Shown piece by piece: positions 21,752 through 30,284 of a stretch of 64,000 nt of DNA (its first letter is position 1; each line of letters opens with the position of its first letter). Source of the DNA: Humibacillus sp. DSM 29435 (GTDB taxonomy: Bacteria > Actinomycetota > Actinomycetes > Actinomycetales > Dermatophilaceae); assembly GCF_001758225.1 (NCBI RefSeq), contig NZ_MAST01000012.1:372001-436000 (forward strand), written 5' to 3'. A model generated the notes under the pieces. The model had not been told where the DNA came from. It did not search any database and saw nothing but the letters and a program-made list of their open reading frames with translations. The translations under genes were made by a program, and so were the position numbers.

Positions 21752-22639
21752 GTGAGGCGACATTCGTTCAGCGGCCCCGACGATCTGCGGGCGATGCAGT
21801 CGATGGCCACCCGACTCTGGGAGCCGTCGAGCCGGTTCCATCCGGGACAGCTCGCCTGGAACCGCCATCACCACGAGGTGCCCTCTGATCGAGCGCACCA
21901 GGGCGAGGCCGTCTCGCTCTGGTCTGACGACTCGCGCGTCGTCGGGTTCGGCTGGGCCGAGGCCCCCGACTGGCTCGAGCTGCAGGTCGACCCCGGCTAC
22001 CCCGAGGTCGCCGACGAGGTCATCGAGTGGTTCGAAGAGTGGAGCGACGCCGAGACGCAATCGGCCCTGGTGATGGAAGGTGACGTCGCCGAACCTGCTC
22101 TGGCGGCTGCCGGTTTCGCGCCCGAGGTCGACCAGCCCTTCTTTTGCCACCACCTGCTCGACCTCACCCTGCTCAACATCTCACCGAGCCGGTCGGGCTA
22201 CACCTTTCGTCACGTGGAGCTCTCAGAGGCCGCGGCGCGGTCGGCCTGCCACCGAGCGGCCTGGTCACAGTTCGGGCCGTCGCCGGTATCGGCCGGCGCC
22301 TATGCCGCGCTGATGGCGGCCTGGCCCTACCGTGCCGACCTCGACTGGGTCGCCGTCGACGGTGACGGCGCGATGGTGGCATCGTGCCTCGTGTGGTTCG
22401 ACCCGGGCACGGGGGTGGGGCTCGTGGAGCCGGTCGGCTGCGTGCCCGACCACCGCGGCAGGGGCCTCGCCGCGGCCGTGACCGTGGCCGCGTTGACACA
22501 CCTGCGCGAGCTCGGTGCCGGCTGGGCCCAGGTCACCTCGCGCGGTGACGAGGCCTACCCGGCGCCGCAGCGGCTCTTCCGGTCGTTGGGCTTTCGCCCG
22601 ACCGCCCGCACCGTGACCTGGACCCGGTCGCTCACCTGA
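21752..22639 (+). CDS. GNAT family N-acetyltransferase
   Basis: A protein of about 295 residues with two GNAT-like halves; the second half has the better acetyl-CoA motif, VGCVPDHRGRGLAAAVTVAALTHL (R/Q-x-x-G-x-G/A type), followed by the C-terminal PQRLFRSLGFRPTARTVTW. The first half (SFSGPDDLRAMQSMATRLW ...) looks degenerate. The substrate is unknown. I prefer the GTG at 21752 to the ATG at 21719: TAACCT at 21739-21744 is placed 7 nt before the GTG, and the earlier ATG would overlap the opposite promoter. It is transcribed away from the MetE-like gene and ends facing mnmA, with an inverted-repeat-rich 152-bp spacer between. Confidence 0.85.
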   Translation: MRRHSFSGPDDLRAMQSMATRLWEPSSRFHPGQLAWNRHHHEVPSDRAHQGEAVSLWSDDSRVVGFGWAEAPDWLELQVDPGYPEVADEVIEWFEEWSDAETQSALVMEGDVAEPALAAAGFAPEVDQPFFCHHLLDLTLLNISPSRSGYTFRHVELSEAAARSACHRAAWSQFGPSPVSAGAYAALMAAWPYRADLDWVAVDGDGAMVASCLVWFDPGTGVGLVEPVGCVPDHRGRGLAAAVTVAALTHLRELGAGWAQVTSRGDEAYPAPQRLFRSLGFRPTARTVTWTRSLT

Positions 22640-22649
22640 GCCTGGCCAT

Positions 22650-22795
22650 CGCCGACTGATCCGCCGCTTGATCCGACGCGAGTAGGCCCCGTGCGATCAA
22701 GCGACAGATCAGACTGCACCTGAGGCTGTTGGGACAGCACCAAACGCCGACTGATCCGCAGTCAGATCGACGAGCGGAGTCGGGTGGCGGATCAG
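22650..22795. repeat. Inverted and direct repeats between GNAT and mnmA
   Basis: An 18-nt inverted repeat with 16 of 18 matches (22656-22673 and 22695-22712, loop 21 nt), a 15-bp direct repeat CGCCGACTGATCCGC at 22650-22664 and 22745-22759, and a 9-bp inverted pair CTGATCCGC/GCGGATCAG (22751-22759, 22787-22795) that reaches into the mnmA stop codon. Probably a bidirectional terminator region. Confidence 0.75.
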
Positions 22796-23925
22796 ACGGC
22801 ATCCTTCGTAGTAGTAGTCGTGGTCGTTGCGGAGGGCGTCGTGACGCGTTCGAGGCGGGAGGCGGCGATCGTCGCCGAGCCGACGACCCGGGATCCGTCG
22901 TAGAGCACCACAGACTGCCCGGGCGCGACGCCCCGGATGCGCTCGTCGAGGCGTACCTCGAGGCGGTCACCGACGGCCCACGCGGTGGCCGGAAACTCCT
23001 CGCCGTGAGCCCGCACCTGCGCGCCGACCCGCACCGTGCCGGTCGGAGCCGGCCCGCACCACCGGGCGTGGTCGCCCGTGATCGCGTTGACCCCGAGCAG
23101 CTCGGCCGTGCCGACCACGACCTGGTTGGTCTCGGGGCGCACCTCGACGACATAGCGCGGCTGCCCGTCGGCCGCGGGGCGCGAGAGCGCGAGCCCCCGT
23201 CGCTGACCGACGGTGTAGGCGAAGGCTCCGTCGTGCTGCCCGAGCACCGCCCCGTCGCTGTCGACGATCTCTCCTCGCGCGGCGCCGAGCTCTCGGGTCA
23301 GCCAGCCCTTCGTGTCACCATCGGCGATGAAGCAGATGTCATGACTGTCAGGCTTGCTCGCGACGTAGAACCCGCGCTCCGCGGCCTCCTCACGAATGCG
23401 CGGCTTGACCGTGTCACCGAGGGGGAAGAACGAACGCGCGAGCTGGTCCTCGTCGAGAACGCCCAGTACGTAGCTCTGGTCCTTGGCCATGTCGACGGCG
23501 CGGTGCAGCTCGCGGCGACCGTCGACGCCCTCGACGATCTGGGCGTAGTGCCCGGTGGCCACGGCATCGAAGCCGAGGGCCAGCGCCTTGTCGAGCAGGG
23601 CCGCGAACTTGATCTTCTCGTTGCACCGCAGGCACGGGTTGGGGGTGCGACCCGCGGCGTACTCACGGGTGAAGTCGTCGACGACGTCGCGCTTGAAGCG
23701 GGCCGCCATGTCCCACACGTAGAAGGGGATGCCGAGCCGGTCGGCCACGCGCCGTGCGTCACCGGCATCCTCGATGGTGCAGCAGCCACGCGCCGACTCG
23801 CGCAGGGTGGCGGCGCTCTGGCTCAGGGCGAGGTGCACCCCCACCACCTCGTGGCCGGCGTCGAGCATCCGGGCGGCCGCAACCGCCGAGTCGACACCGC
23901 CGCTCATCGCGGCCACGACTCTCAT
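22792..23925 (-). CDS. mnmA: tRNA-specific 2-thiouridylase MnmA
   Basis: MnmA (377 residues) thiolates U34 of Lys, Glu and Gln tRNAs. The PP-loop SGGVDS is at the N-terminus ([17 protein letters not shown]); the catalytic cysteines are in [16 protein letters not shown] (about residue 95-110) and [12 protein letters not shown] (about residue 190-201). The C-terminal domain ends in an unusual run of threonines (TTTTTTTK), encoded by repeated ACN codons. Its ATG at 23925 overlaps the stop of the cysteine desulfurase gene (ATGA), which delivers the sulfur; the pair forms a functional operon. The open frame upstream of the ATG (to 24171) lies over the desulfurase gene and is not used. Confidence 0.97.
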   Translation of the reverse strand: MRVVAAMSGGVDSAVAAARMLDAGHEVVGVHLALSQSAATLRESARGCCTIEDAGDARRVADRLGIPFYVWDMAARFKRDVVDDFTREYAAGRTPNPCLRCNEKIKFAALLDKALALGFDAVATGHYAQIVEGVDGRRELHRAVDMAKDQSYVLGVLDEDQLARSFFPLGDTVKPRIREEAAERGFYVASKPDSHDICFIADGDTKGWLTRELGAARGEIVDSDGAVLGQHDGAFAYTVGQRRGLALSRPAADGQPRYVVEVRPETNQVVVGTAELLGVNAITGDHARWCGPAPTGTVRVGAQVRAHGEEFPATAWAVGDRLEVRLDERIRGVAPGQSVVLYDGSRVVGSATIAASRLERVTTPSATTTTTTTKDAV

Positions 23926-25106
23926 GCGATCGCCCGTGCGCGGCGGGCGCGGTCGATCGCCGCCGGCAGGGCCGCGATCAACGCGTCGACGTCGGATGCC
24001 GTTGAGGTGTGTCCGAGGGTCAGCCGCAGGGCGCCGCGGGCGTCGCTCTCCGACACCCCGAGGGCGAGCAGCACGTGACTGGGGCGCGGCACTCCGGCCT
24101 GGCACGCCGACCCGGTCGAGCACGAGATGCCGGCCGCATCGAGCAGGTAGAGCAGGGAGTCGCCGTCGCACCCCGGCACGATGAGATGGGCGTTGCCCGG
24201 CAGGCGACGGGTACCGTCACCGCGCAGCCAGAACCCGCTCGGGCGGATATCGGCAGAGAGGGCCATCGCCCGGTCGATGAGGTCGTCGCGCAGGGCCACC
24301 AGTCGGGCCGTCTCATGCTCGAGGCCGGCAACACATTCTGCGAGGGCCACGGAGAAGGCGGCGATGCCGGCGGTGTCGAGCGTTCCCGAGCGCACCTGGC
24401 GCTCCTGCCCCCCGCCGTGCACGAGCGGCACCATCTTCGCCTCTCGCCGAGCCACCAGAGCCCCGACCCCCACCGGCCCGCCGAGCTTGTGCGCCGTGAT
24501 AGCCATCAGGTCGGCGCCGCTCGCGGCGAAGTCGACGGGAACGTGCCCCGCCGCCTGCACGGCATCGGTGTGGAACGGGATGCCGTGCTCGCGCGTCACC
24601 GCTGAGATCGCCGTCACGTTCTGCACGGTGCCCACCTCGTTGTTGGCCCACATCGCCGACACGAGCGCGACCGATCCGGGGTCGGTCTCGATGGCGGCAC
24701 GCACCGTCTCGGCGTCGATCACCCCGTCGGCATCGCACTCGAGCCAGGTGACCGTCGCGCCCTCGTGCTCGACGAGGAACTCCACACAGTCGAGCACCGC
24801 GTGGTGCTCGGCGGTACTGACGAGCAGCCGGTTGCGGGCGGGGTCGGCGTCGCGCCGGGCCCAGTAGGTGCCCTTGAGCGCGAGGTTGTCGGACTCGGTG
24901 CCACCCGAGGTGAACACGACCTCCGACGGGCGGGCGCCGACCTCCCGCGCGATGCGCTCGCGCGACTCCTCGACGACTCGACGCGCGGCCCGGCCGGTGC
25001 GGTGCAACGACGACGGGTTGCCCACGATCGCCAGCTGCTCTGCCATCGCCGCGAGAGCGGCGGGCAGCATCGGCGTCGTGGCCGCGTGGTCGAGGTAGGC
25101 GTTCAC
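23922..25106 (-). CDS. Cysteine desulfurase (IscS/NifS family)
   Basis: A 394-residue PLP enzyme that takes sulfur from cysteine and hands it as a persulfide to acceptors such as MnmA or Fe-S assembly. Visible features: [10 protein letters not shown] at the N-terminus, [14 protein letters not shown], the phosphate site [14 protein letters not shown], the PLP lysine in [13 protein letters not shown] (about residue 205) and the persulfide cysteine in [12 protein letters not shown] (about residue 325-335). The GTG at 25106 is preceded by TAGACT at 6 nt, so the operon is likely leaderless. It overlaps mnmA by four bases, so its main job is probably tRNA thiolation. There is no iscU nearby. Confidence 0.95.
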   Translation of the reverse strand: MNAYLDHAATTPMLPAALAAMAEQLAIVGNPSSLHRTGRAARRVVEESRERIAREVGARPSEVVFTSGGTESDNLALKGTYWARRDADPARNRLLVSTAEHHAVLDCVEFLVEHEGATVTWLECDADGVIDAETVRAAIETDPGSVALVSAMWANNEVGTVQNVTAISAVTREHGIPFHTDAVQAAGHVPVDFAASGADLMAITAHKLGGPVGVGALVARREAKMVPLVHGGGQERQVRSGTLDTAGIAAFSVALAECVAGLEHETARLVALRDDLIDRAMALSADIRPSGFWLRGDGTRRLPGNAHLIVPGCDGDSLLYLLDAAGISCSTGSACQAGVPRPSHVLLALGVSESDARGALRLTLGHTSTASDVDALIAALPAAIDRARRARAIA

Positions 25107-25118
25107 CGTAAGAGTCTA
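25107..25118 (-). promoter_or_regulatory. Leaderless promoter -10 box for cysteine desulfurase
   Basis: TAGACT (25118-25113 on the minus strand) 6 nt before the GTG at 25106. Confidence 0.55.
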
Positions 25119-25192
25119 GGTCGATCCTGCCGCGGGCCGCGCCGTGGTGGCACCGGCTGGGTATGGCTGACCTCCCTCACGGCATGGTTGCC

Positions 25193-25205
25193 TATGATCG
25201 GGGCC
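25193..25205 (+). promoter_or_regulatory. Leaderless promoter -10 box for the small membrane protein
   Basis: TATGAT (25193-25198), close to the ideal TATAAT, 7 nt before the ATG at 25206. Confidence 0.6.
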
Positions 25206-25676
25206 ATGAGCGCTCCGCAGGCCCTGCGCGCCCCCGTGCCGCATCGCGTCGTGGCCGCAACCGCGTGTCCCGTGGTGGCGTACTTCGTGGCTCGACTGCT
25301 GCTGCGGCTCACCGGGCTGCCTTCGGGAGTGACGTATGCGGTATGCCTCGCGGTGGGCGTACTCGTCGGCTATCGGGCGCTCGCGACCCGGGTCGAGCTG
25401 GCACCCGACGCGATTCGGGTGCACAACAGCCTGGCCAGCTCGACGATCTCACGTGCGACGGTCAGGCGGGTGAACGACAGCGGGCGCATCGAGTGCCGAG
25501 ACGCCGGGTCGCCACGCACCAGCCACCTGCCCGCTGACGCCCTCCACCAGCCGTGGTGGGCCTTCGGCTCCGGCAAGGCTACGTATGCGGTCAACCAGGA
25601 GCAGGTGCGCAGCTGGATCCGGGTCGCACCGGCTCGCGCTGAAGATGGCGACTCCCTGGGCGACAGCGCCGCCTGA
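25206..25676 (+). CDS. Small membrane protein with PH-like domain
   Basis: A 156-residue protein with two membrane helices near the N-terminus ([20 protein letters not shown] and [17 protein letters not shown], about residues 13-58), then a short beta-rich cytoplasmic part ([20 protein letters not shown]) resembling the bacterial PH-like fold. This arrangement is common in small uncharacterised actinobacterial membrane proteins. I do not know the function. The start at 25206 is supported by a very good -10 box, TATGAT, 7 nt upstream, so the mRNA should be leaderless. The gene is divergent from cysteine desulfurase and convergent with etfA across a 51-bp tandem repeat. Confidence 0.75.
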   Translation: MSAPQALRAPVPHRVVAATACPVVAYFVARLLLRLTGLPSGVTYAVCLAVGVLVGYRALATRVELAPDAIRVHNSLASSTISRATVRRVNDSGRIECRDAGSPRTSHLPADALHQPWWAFGSGKATYAVNQEQVRSWIRVAPARAEDGDSLGDSAA

Positions 25677-25689
25677 CCACCGGCCACCA

Positions 25690-25830
25690 CACCACCCGCG
25701 CGACGCGCCGCGCGACGCGCAACAAGCGCTGGATTCGCGACACCACCTGCGCGACGCGCCGCGCGACGCGCAACAAGCGCTGGATTCACGACACCACCTG
25801 CGCGACGCGCCGCGCGACGCGCGGGAAGGG
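25690..25830. repeat. 51-bp tandem repeat, 2.7 copies, between convergent genes
   Basis: Copies at 25690-25740, 25741-25791 and a partial third from 25792 differ at only a few positions; each holds two CGCGCGACGCG-like words followed by CAACAAGCGCTGGATTC in the full copies. The array fills the whole space between the small membrane protein stop and the etfA stop. Confidence 0.9.
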
Positions 25831-26787
25831 TCAGCCCTTCGAGGCGTTGATGGCCTCCGTCGCCTGGGGCAGCACGGCAAACAGGTCGCCGACCACACCG
25901 AAGTCGACGAGCTCGAAGATCGGGGCCTCGTTGTCCTTGTTGACCGCGATGATCGTCTTGGAGGTCTGCATGCCGGCCCGGTGCTGGATGGCGCCGGAGA
26001 TGCCGCACGCCACGTAGAGCTGCGGGCTCACCTGCTTGCCGGTCTGACCGACCTGCGACGCATGCGGGTACCAACCGGCATCCACGGCCGCCCGGGAGGC
26101 CCCGACGGCAGCGCCGAGCGAGTCGGCGAAGTTCTCGACCTTGCTGAAGTCACCGGCGGTGCCACGCCCTCCGGACACCACGATGGCGGCCTCGCTCAGC
26201 TCTGGTCGCCCGGAGGCCTCCTTGGGCTTCGACGAGGCGATCCTGGCGCCCTTGGCCGCGTCGGAGGGGGTGAAGTCGACGACCTCGTCAACCGCGGCGC
26301 CCGCGACCTCCTCGGGCGTCGCCGAGTTCGGCTTGACCGTGATGATGGGGGTGCCCTTGATCACCGTGGCAGCGACCGTGTAGGCCCCGGCGAACACCGA
26401 CTGGGTGGTGGCCACGCCGCCGCCCTCACCGGCCTGCACGTCGACGGCGTCGGTGATCAGGCCCGACTCCGTCTTGACGGCCAGCCGGGCCGCGATCTCC
26501 TTGCCCTCGGGCGAGCTCGGCACCAGCACCGCCGCCGGCGAGGTCGACGCGACCAGCTGGGCCAACAGCTCGGCCTGCGGCACGACGAGGTAGTCGAGCA
26601 CCTCGCCCTCGACGCGGTAGATCTTCTCGGCGCCGTACTTCGCCAGCGACTCCTTGGCGTCGTCGAAACCGGCACCGATGAACACCGCCGACGGTTCGCC
26701 GAGCCGGCGCGCGATCGTCAGCAGCTCAGCGGTGGTCTTGCGAACCTTGCCCTCGACGTGGTCGACGAGCACGAGTACTTCAGCCAT
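25831..26787 (-). CDS. etfA: Electron transfer flavoprotein alpha subunit
   Basis: EtfA (318 residues) carries FAD and passes electrons from acyl-CoA dehydrogenases and other dehydrogenases to the respiratory chain through ETF:quinone oxidoreductase. The N-terminal domain starts [17 protein letters not shown]; the C-terminal FAD domain has [56 protein letters not shown] and [19 protein letters not shown], all in order. The ATG at 26787 has AGGAGA about 8 nt upstream. It follows etfB on the same strand after an 85-bp gap and the two form one operon. Open frame upstream to 27180 is antisense noise. Confidence 0.97.
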   Translation of the reverse strand: MAEVLVLVDHVEGKVRKTTAELLTIARRLGEPSAVFIGAGFDDAKESLAKYGAEKIYRVEGEVLDYLVVPQAELLAQLVASTSPAAVLVPSSPEGKEIAARLAVKTESGLITDAVDVQAGEGGGVATTQSVFAGAYTVAATVIKGTPIITVKPNSATPEEVAGAAVDEVVDFTPSDAAKGARIASSKPKEASGRPELSEAAIVVSGGRGTAGDFSKVENFADSLGAAVGASRAAVDAGWYPHASQVGQTGKQVSPQLYVACGISGAIQHRAGMQTSKTIIAVNKDNEAPIFELVDFGVVGDLFAVLPQATEAINASKG

Positions 26788-26872
26788 TGAGTTCTCTCCT
26801 GCGTATCCGGGGATGCCCGGGGATGTCCGGGGTGATCGGGAAGTCTGGGGCGGGGGTCGGCCGGCGGCCGGG

Positions 26873-27664
26873 TCAGACGAACTTGTGCTCGCCCAGGAAC
26901 GCCGCGAGCTTCTGCCCACCGTCGCCCTCGTCGTTGACGATCTCGCCCTGCGACCGCGGGGGCCGGGCGGTGAAGGTCTCGACCCGCGTCCAGGCCGCGT
27001 CGAGCCCGACCTGGCTCGCGTCGACGCCCAGGTCAGCGAGGCTCCAGTGCTCGACCGGCTTCTTCTTGGCGGCCATGATGCCCTTGAACGAGGGGTAGCG
27101 CGGCTCGTTGATCTGGTCGGTGACCGACACGAGGGCAGGCAGCGTGGCGGTGATGCTCTGGGTGGAGGTGTCACCGTCACGACGGATCGTGGCGCTGCCG
27201 CCGTCGACCTCGAGCTCGGACGCGAGCGTGACCGCCGGCAGCCCGAGCCGTTCGGCGAGCATCGTCGGAACGACGCCCATCGCGCCGTCGGTGCTCGCCA
27301 TCCCCGTCACCACGAGGTCGACCGGGTTGTCGGCCCCGATCTTCTTGATCGCCTCGGCGAGCACGAGCGAGGTTGCGATGGCGTCGGAGCCGTGGATCGC
27401 GTCGTCGTCGACGTGCACGCCCCGGTGGGCGCCCATCTGCAACGACTTCTTGATGGCGTCGGCGGCAGAAGCGGGGCCGACCGTCAGCACGGTCACCTCG
27501 CCCTCGCCGGCCTCGACGATCTGGAGGGCCTCCTCGACCGCGTACTCGTCGAGCTCGGACAACAGGCCGTCGACGTTGGCGCGGTCGGTCGTGTTGTCAG
27601 AGCTGTCGAACGTGCGCTCGGCCTGGGCGTCGGGCACGTACTTGACACAGACGACGATGTTCAT
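26873..27664 (-). CDS. etfB: Electron transfer flavoprotein beta subunit
   Basis: EtfB (263 residues) binds AMP and partners EtfA. The family signature MNIVVCVKYVPDAQAERTF begins the protein; SELDEYAVEEALQIVEAGEGEVTVLTVG and DLVVTGMASTDGAMGVVPTMLAERLGLP follow, and the ETF-beta recognition loop region is present (LVSVTDQINEPRYPSFKGIMAAKKKPVE). The length is normal. The ATG at 27664 has AAGAGGA about 10 nt upstream. It is the first gene of etfBA; the operon agrees with a fatty-acid-degrading metabolism that also includes the acyl-CoA ligase and enoyl-CoA hydratases in this window. Confidence 0.97.
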   Translation of the reverse strand: MNIVVCVKYVPDAQAERTFDSSDNTTDRANVDGLLSELDEYAVEEALQIVEAGEGEVTVLTVGPASAADAIKKSLQMGAHRGVHVDDDAIHGSDAIATSLVLAEAIKKIGADNPVDLVVTGMASTDGAMGVVPTMLAERLGLPAVTLASELEVDGGSATIRRDGDTSTQSITATLPALVSVTDQINEPRYPSFKGIMAAKKKPVEHWSLADLGVDASQVGLDAAWTRVETFTARPPRSQGEIVNDEGDGGQKLAAFLGEHKFV

Positions 27665-27869
27665 GGGCGAACGTCCTCTTCCGGTGGTTGGGGGCCGCCG
27701 GAGGTCGCTCCGGCGCACTGACCATCCTCGCACCCAGCCGAGGGTCAGGCCCACCAAGGGGGCGTGACGCTCACCACGACCTCTCCGGATGCCGCAGAGC
27801 CGCCCCCTCGTCTCAAGCGGGGTTGATCGCCGTGGTCCAAATCCAGTTGCAGCGCGGCGCAACCGCCCT

Positions 27870-27881
27870 CACGATGGCGCC
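27870..27881 (+). promoter_or_regulatory. Probable leaderless -10 box for the SDR gene
   Basis: CACGAT (27870-27875) 6 nt before the ATG at 27882; a weaker match than TANNNT. Confidence 0.4.
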
Positions 27882-28658
27882 ATGGCCAACCACGTCAAGG
27901 TCGCGCTCGTCACCGGCGTCGGGAGGGCGCGCTCGATCGGGGCGGGGCTCGCCCTCGGGCTGGCGGCCGACGGCTGGAACCTGGCGCTCAGCCATTGGCA
28001 GCCCTACGACGACCGGCTCGGCTACGAGCAGGGTCAGAACGATCCCACGTTTGTCGCCGACCGGTGCCGAGCGATGGGCAGCACAGTGGTGCTGCTCCCA
28101 GGCGACCTGGCCGACGCGGCGACCCCTGAGCGCCTGGTCGATGAGGCCACCCGCCGCCTCGGGCCGGTCTCTGGTCTGGTGCTGTCGCACTGCGAGGGCG
28201 TGAACAGCTCGATCCTCACGACCTCCCTCGAGAGCTGGGAACGGCACTTCGACGTCAACGCCCGCGCGGTCTGGCTGCTCATCCGGGCGGTCGCCCAGCG
28301 GCTGCCTGAGAGCCCGCCCGGTTCCACTCCTGCGTGCCGGATCGTGGCGCTGACCAGCGACCACACGGCCGACAACCTCCCGTACGGCGCCAGCAAGGGC
28401 GCCCTCGACCGCATCGTCATCGCCGCTGCCGTGGAGCTGGCCGCCCGCGGGGTGAGGGCCAACGTCATCAACCCCGGGCCGATCGACACCGGGTGGATGA
28501 ACGACGAGATCCGAAGGCTCGGTACACAGGAGACGCCGGCGGGCCGCCTTGGCACACCCACCGATACGGCCGATCTCGTGCGCTTCCTGCTCTCGGAGCA
28601 CGGTGGCTGGATCAACGGTCAGGTGCTGTACAGCAACGGCGGGTTCCGAACGGGGTGA
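27882..28658 (+). CDS. Short-chain dehydrogenase/reductase (SDR)
   Basis: A 258-residue Rossmann-fold oxidoreductase. The cofactor motif is a variant, VTGVGRARSIGAGLAL, close to that of FabI/FabG-like SDRs that have an insertion before the second glycine (TGxxxxxSIG). The catalytic Tyr and Lys are in YGASKGALDR (YxxxK) and the C-terminal part has NVINPGPIDTGWMND. Substrates cannot be told. The start at 27882 has CACGAT 6 nt upstream; the earlier in-frame ATG at 27789 lacks any signal. The gene is divergent from etfB and ends with a hairpin terminator at 28666-28690. Confidence 0.9.
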   Translation: MANHVKVALVTGVGRARSIGAGLALGLAADGWNLALSHWQPYDDRLGYEQGQNDPTFVADRCRAMGSTVVLLPGDLADAATPERLVDEATRRLGPVSGLVLSHCEGVNSSILTTSLESWERHFDVNARAVWLLIRAVAQRLPESPPGSTPACRIVALTSDHTADNLPYGASKGALDRIVIAAAVELAARGVRANVINPGPIDTGWMNDEIRRLGTQETPAGRLGTPTDTADLVRFLLSEHGGWINGQVLYSNGGFRTG

Positions 28659-28665
28659 GCTCTGT

Positions 28666-28690
28666 CTGGCCGAAACGGGTTCTCGGCCAG
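28666..28690 (+). terminator. Hairpin after the SDR gene
   Basis: CTGGCCGA (28666-28673), a 9-nt loop and TCGGCCAG (28683-28690) form a perfect 8-bp stem starting 8 bp past the SDR stop. Confidence 0.7.
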
Positions 28691-28710
28691 CCGATGTCAC
28701 GCCTGCGTCA

Positions 28711-28755
28711 GGCGTCGGGGTCGGGGTCGGCGTCGGGGTCGGGGTCGGGGTCGGC
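28711..28755. repeat. GGGGTC simple repeat in the SDR/enoyl-CoA hydratase spacer
   Basis: Five GGGG runs each followed by TC, with one interrupting GGCGTC unit, in a 45-bp G-rich stretch on the plus strand between two convergent genes. It has the spacing needed for a G-quadruplex on that strand. Confidence 0.8.
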
Positions 28756-28808
28756 CAGCTCGATCACGTCGAGCCGATGCCGCCCAGCAGCATCCGACCC
28801 GAGGCTGG

Positions 28809-29588
28809 TCACCGACCCTCGAACTGGGCCTTACCGGGGCCGTGCTCGACGAACGAGCTCATCCCGATCGCACGGTCACGCGTGGCGAAGAGCCCGGCGA
28901 ACAGCATCCGCTCGATCTGCAGGCCGGTCTCGAGGTCGACCTCGAGACCGCGGTCGACCGCCTCCTTGGCCGCGCGGACCGCGTAGGAGGCTGCCCCCAC
29001 GAAAGTGGCGGCCCACTCGCAAGCCACGGCGTAGACCTCGTCGGCGGGCGCGACCTTGTCGGCGAGCCCGATGGCCAGGGCCTCCTGCGCGTCGAGAAAA
29101 CGCCCGCTGAAGATGATCTCCTTGGCCTTGGCCGGGCCGACCAGGCGGGCCAGGCGCTGAGTGCCGCCGGCGCCGGGAATGATGCCGAGCAGGATCTCGG
29201 GCTGACCCAGCTTGGCGTCGTCGGCGACGACGCGGAAGTCGCAGGCCAGCGCCAGCTCGCAACCCCCGCCGAGGGCGTAACCCGTGATCGCGGCGATCAC
29301 CGGTTTGGGGATGCGCGAGACGGCGGTCAGCGACTCCTGCAGGGCCCCGGACCGGTCGACCATGTCGGTGTAGCTCATGGTCTCCATCTGCTTGATGTCG
29401 GCTCCCGCGGCGAAGACGCGCTCGCCGCCGTAGACGACGACCGCCTTGACGTCGGTCCGCGTGCCGGCCTCCTCGGCCGCCACGCGGATCTCGTCCTGCA
29501 CCTGCACGTTGAGGGCGTTCATCTTCGGCCGGTCGAGCCGGATGGTGCCGACGCCGTTCTCGACCTCGAGCCGGACGAACTCGCCCAT
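28809..29588 (-). CDS. Enoyl-CoA hydratase
   Basis: A 259-residue crotonase-fold enzyme that hydrates 2-trans-enoyl-CoA in beta-oxidation. The oxyanion-hole segments RVFAAGADIKQM (about residues 57-68) and ALGGGCELALACDFRV (about 105-120) are complete, and both catalytic glutamates are present (Glu in GGGCELAL and in KLGQPEILLGIIPGAGGTQRL). The start is the ATG at 29588, which shares one base with the stop of the preceding YbjN-like gene (TGATG), so it is translationally coupled. An alternative GTG one codon earlier is possible. It is a typical EchA-like short-chain enzyme. Confidence 0.95.
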   Translation of the reverse strand: MGEFVRLEVENGVGTIRLDRPKMNALNVQVQDEIRVAAEEAGTRTDVKAVVVYGGERVFAAGADIKQMETMSYTDMVDRSGALQESLTAVSRIPKPVIAAITGYALGGGCELALACDFRVVADDAKLGQPEILLGIIPGAGGTQRLARLVGPAKAKEIIFSGRFLDAQEALAIGLADKVAPADEVYAVACEWAATFVGAASYAVRAAKEAVDRGLEVDLETGLQIERMLFAGLFATRDRAIGMSSFVEHGPGKAQFEGR

Positions 29589-30109
29589 CACTGCTCGCCC
29601 GCGGGAACGTCCTCGATCGGGGCCCAGGACTGGTAGAAGAAGCCGACCCCCTGGAGGATGTGGTTGATCGACAGCGGCACGAGCACGTCGAGGTCAGACC
29701 CCGGCAGGATGACGTGCTCCACCGAGACCACGAGGCTCTCCTGCACCAACGACAGCTTGACGAGGTTGAGCTGGAGGGTCAGGTCGTTGCAGCGGGCGAT
29801 GCGGTCGTTCCGATCGGGCGACACCGGCTCCTGCAGCTGCCACTGACCGAAGAAGCGCACCAGCGCGAGCGGCACCTCCATCTCGGGCTGCGCCTCGGCG
29901 ACCCGTGCGAAGAGCGTGGTCGCGACGCCGTCGTCGTCGACGATCTTGTACTCCAGGTCTCCGTCGGCATCGACCTGGGCATCGATACCGATACCGGTGA
30001 GCACGGCCAGCACGGAGTCGCGTGCGGGGGTCTGGCTCTGCGCGGCACCGTTCGGGGTGCCGGCCGGGTCGTACGGCGTGAAGTTCGGAAGGGCTGTCGG
30101 ATCGGTCAT
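29588..30109 (-). CDS. YbjN/chaperone-like domain protein of unknown function
   Basis: A 173-residue protein beginning MTDPTALPNFTPYDPAG. The central region (VLAVLTGIGIDAQVDADGDLEYKIVDDDG, then RFFGQWQLQ and LTLQLNLVKLSLVQESLVVSVEHVIL) has the alternating pattern of YbjN/type III secretion chaperone-like domains common in actinobacteria. The C-terminus (LVPLSINHILQGVGFFYQSW) is also typical of that family. Its role is unknown; related proteins have been linked to stress and motility in enterobacteria. The ATG at 30109 has TACGGT 7 nt upstream (leaderless). Its stop overlaps the enoyl-CoA hydratase start, and it is divergent from glgX. Confidence 0.75.
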   Translation of the reverse strand: MTDPTALPNFTPYDPAGTPNGAAQSQTPARDSVLAVLTGIGIDAQVDADGDLEYKIVDDDGVATTLFARVAEAQPEMEVPLALVRFFGQWQLQEPVSPDRNDRIARCNDLTLQLNLVKLSLVQESLVVSVEHVILPGSDLDVLVPLSINHILQGVGFFYQSWAPIEDVPAGEQ

Positions 30110-30122
30110 GTCCCCAACCGTA
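30110..30122 (-). promoter_or_regulatory. Leaderless promoter -10 box for the YbjN-like gene
   Basis: TACGGT (30122-30117 on the minus strand) 7 nt before the ATG at 30109. It would also drive the coupled enoyl-CoA hydratase. Confidence 0.55.
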
Positions 30123-30271
30123 ACGACCACCCCCCTCTCACGTCACTTCGCCTCACGTCACCTCTCCCTCTGTCCGGATCGTCCTCACTCGTCCGCCGAG
30201 CGGTCGATACGGCCTCGGTTCAGCGGTGACGACCCCGCGGGTCGGGGGCCGCGAGCGCAGGCCACTCCCCC

Positions 30272-30284
30272 TACGCTCGGTGTC
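30272..30284 (+). promoter_or_regulatory. Leaderless promoter -10 box for glgX
   Basis: TACGCT (30272-30277) 7 nt before the ATG at 30285. Confidence 0.55.
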
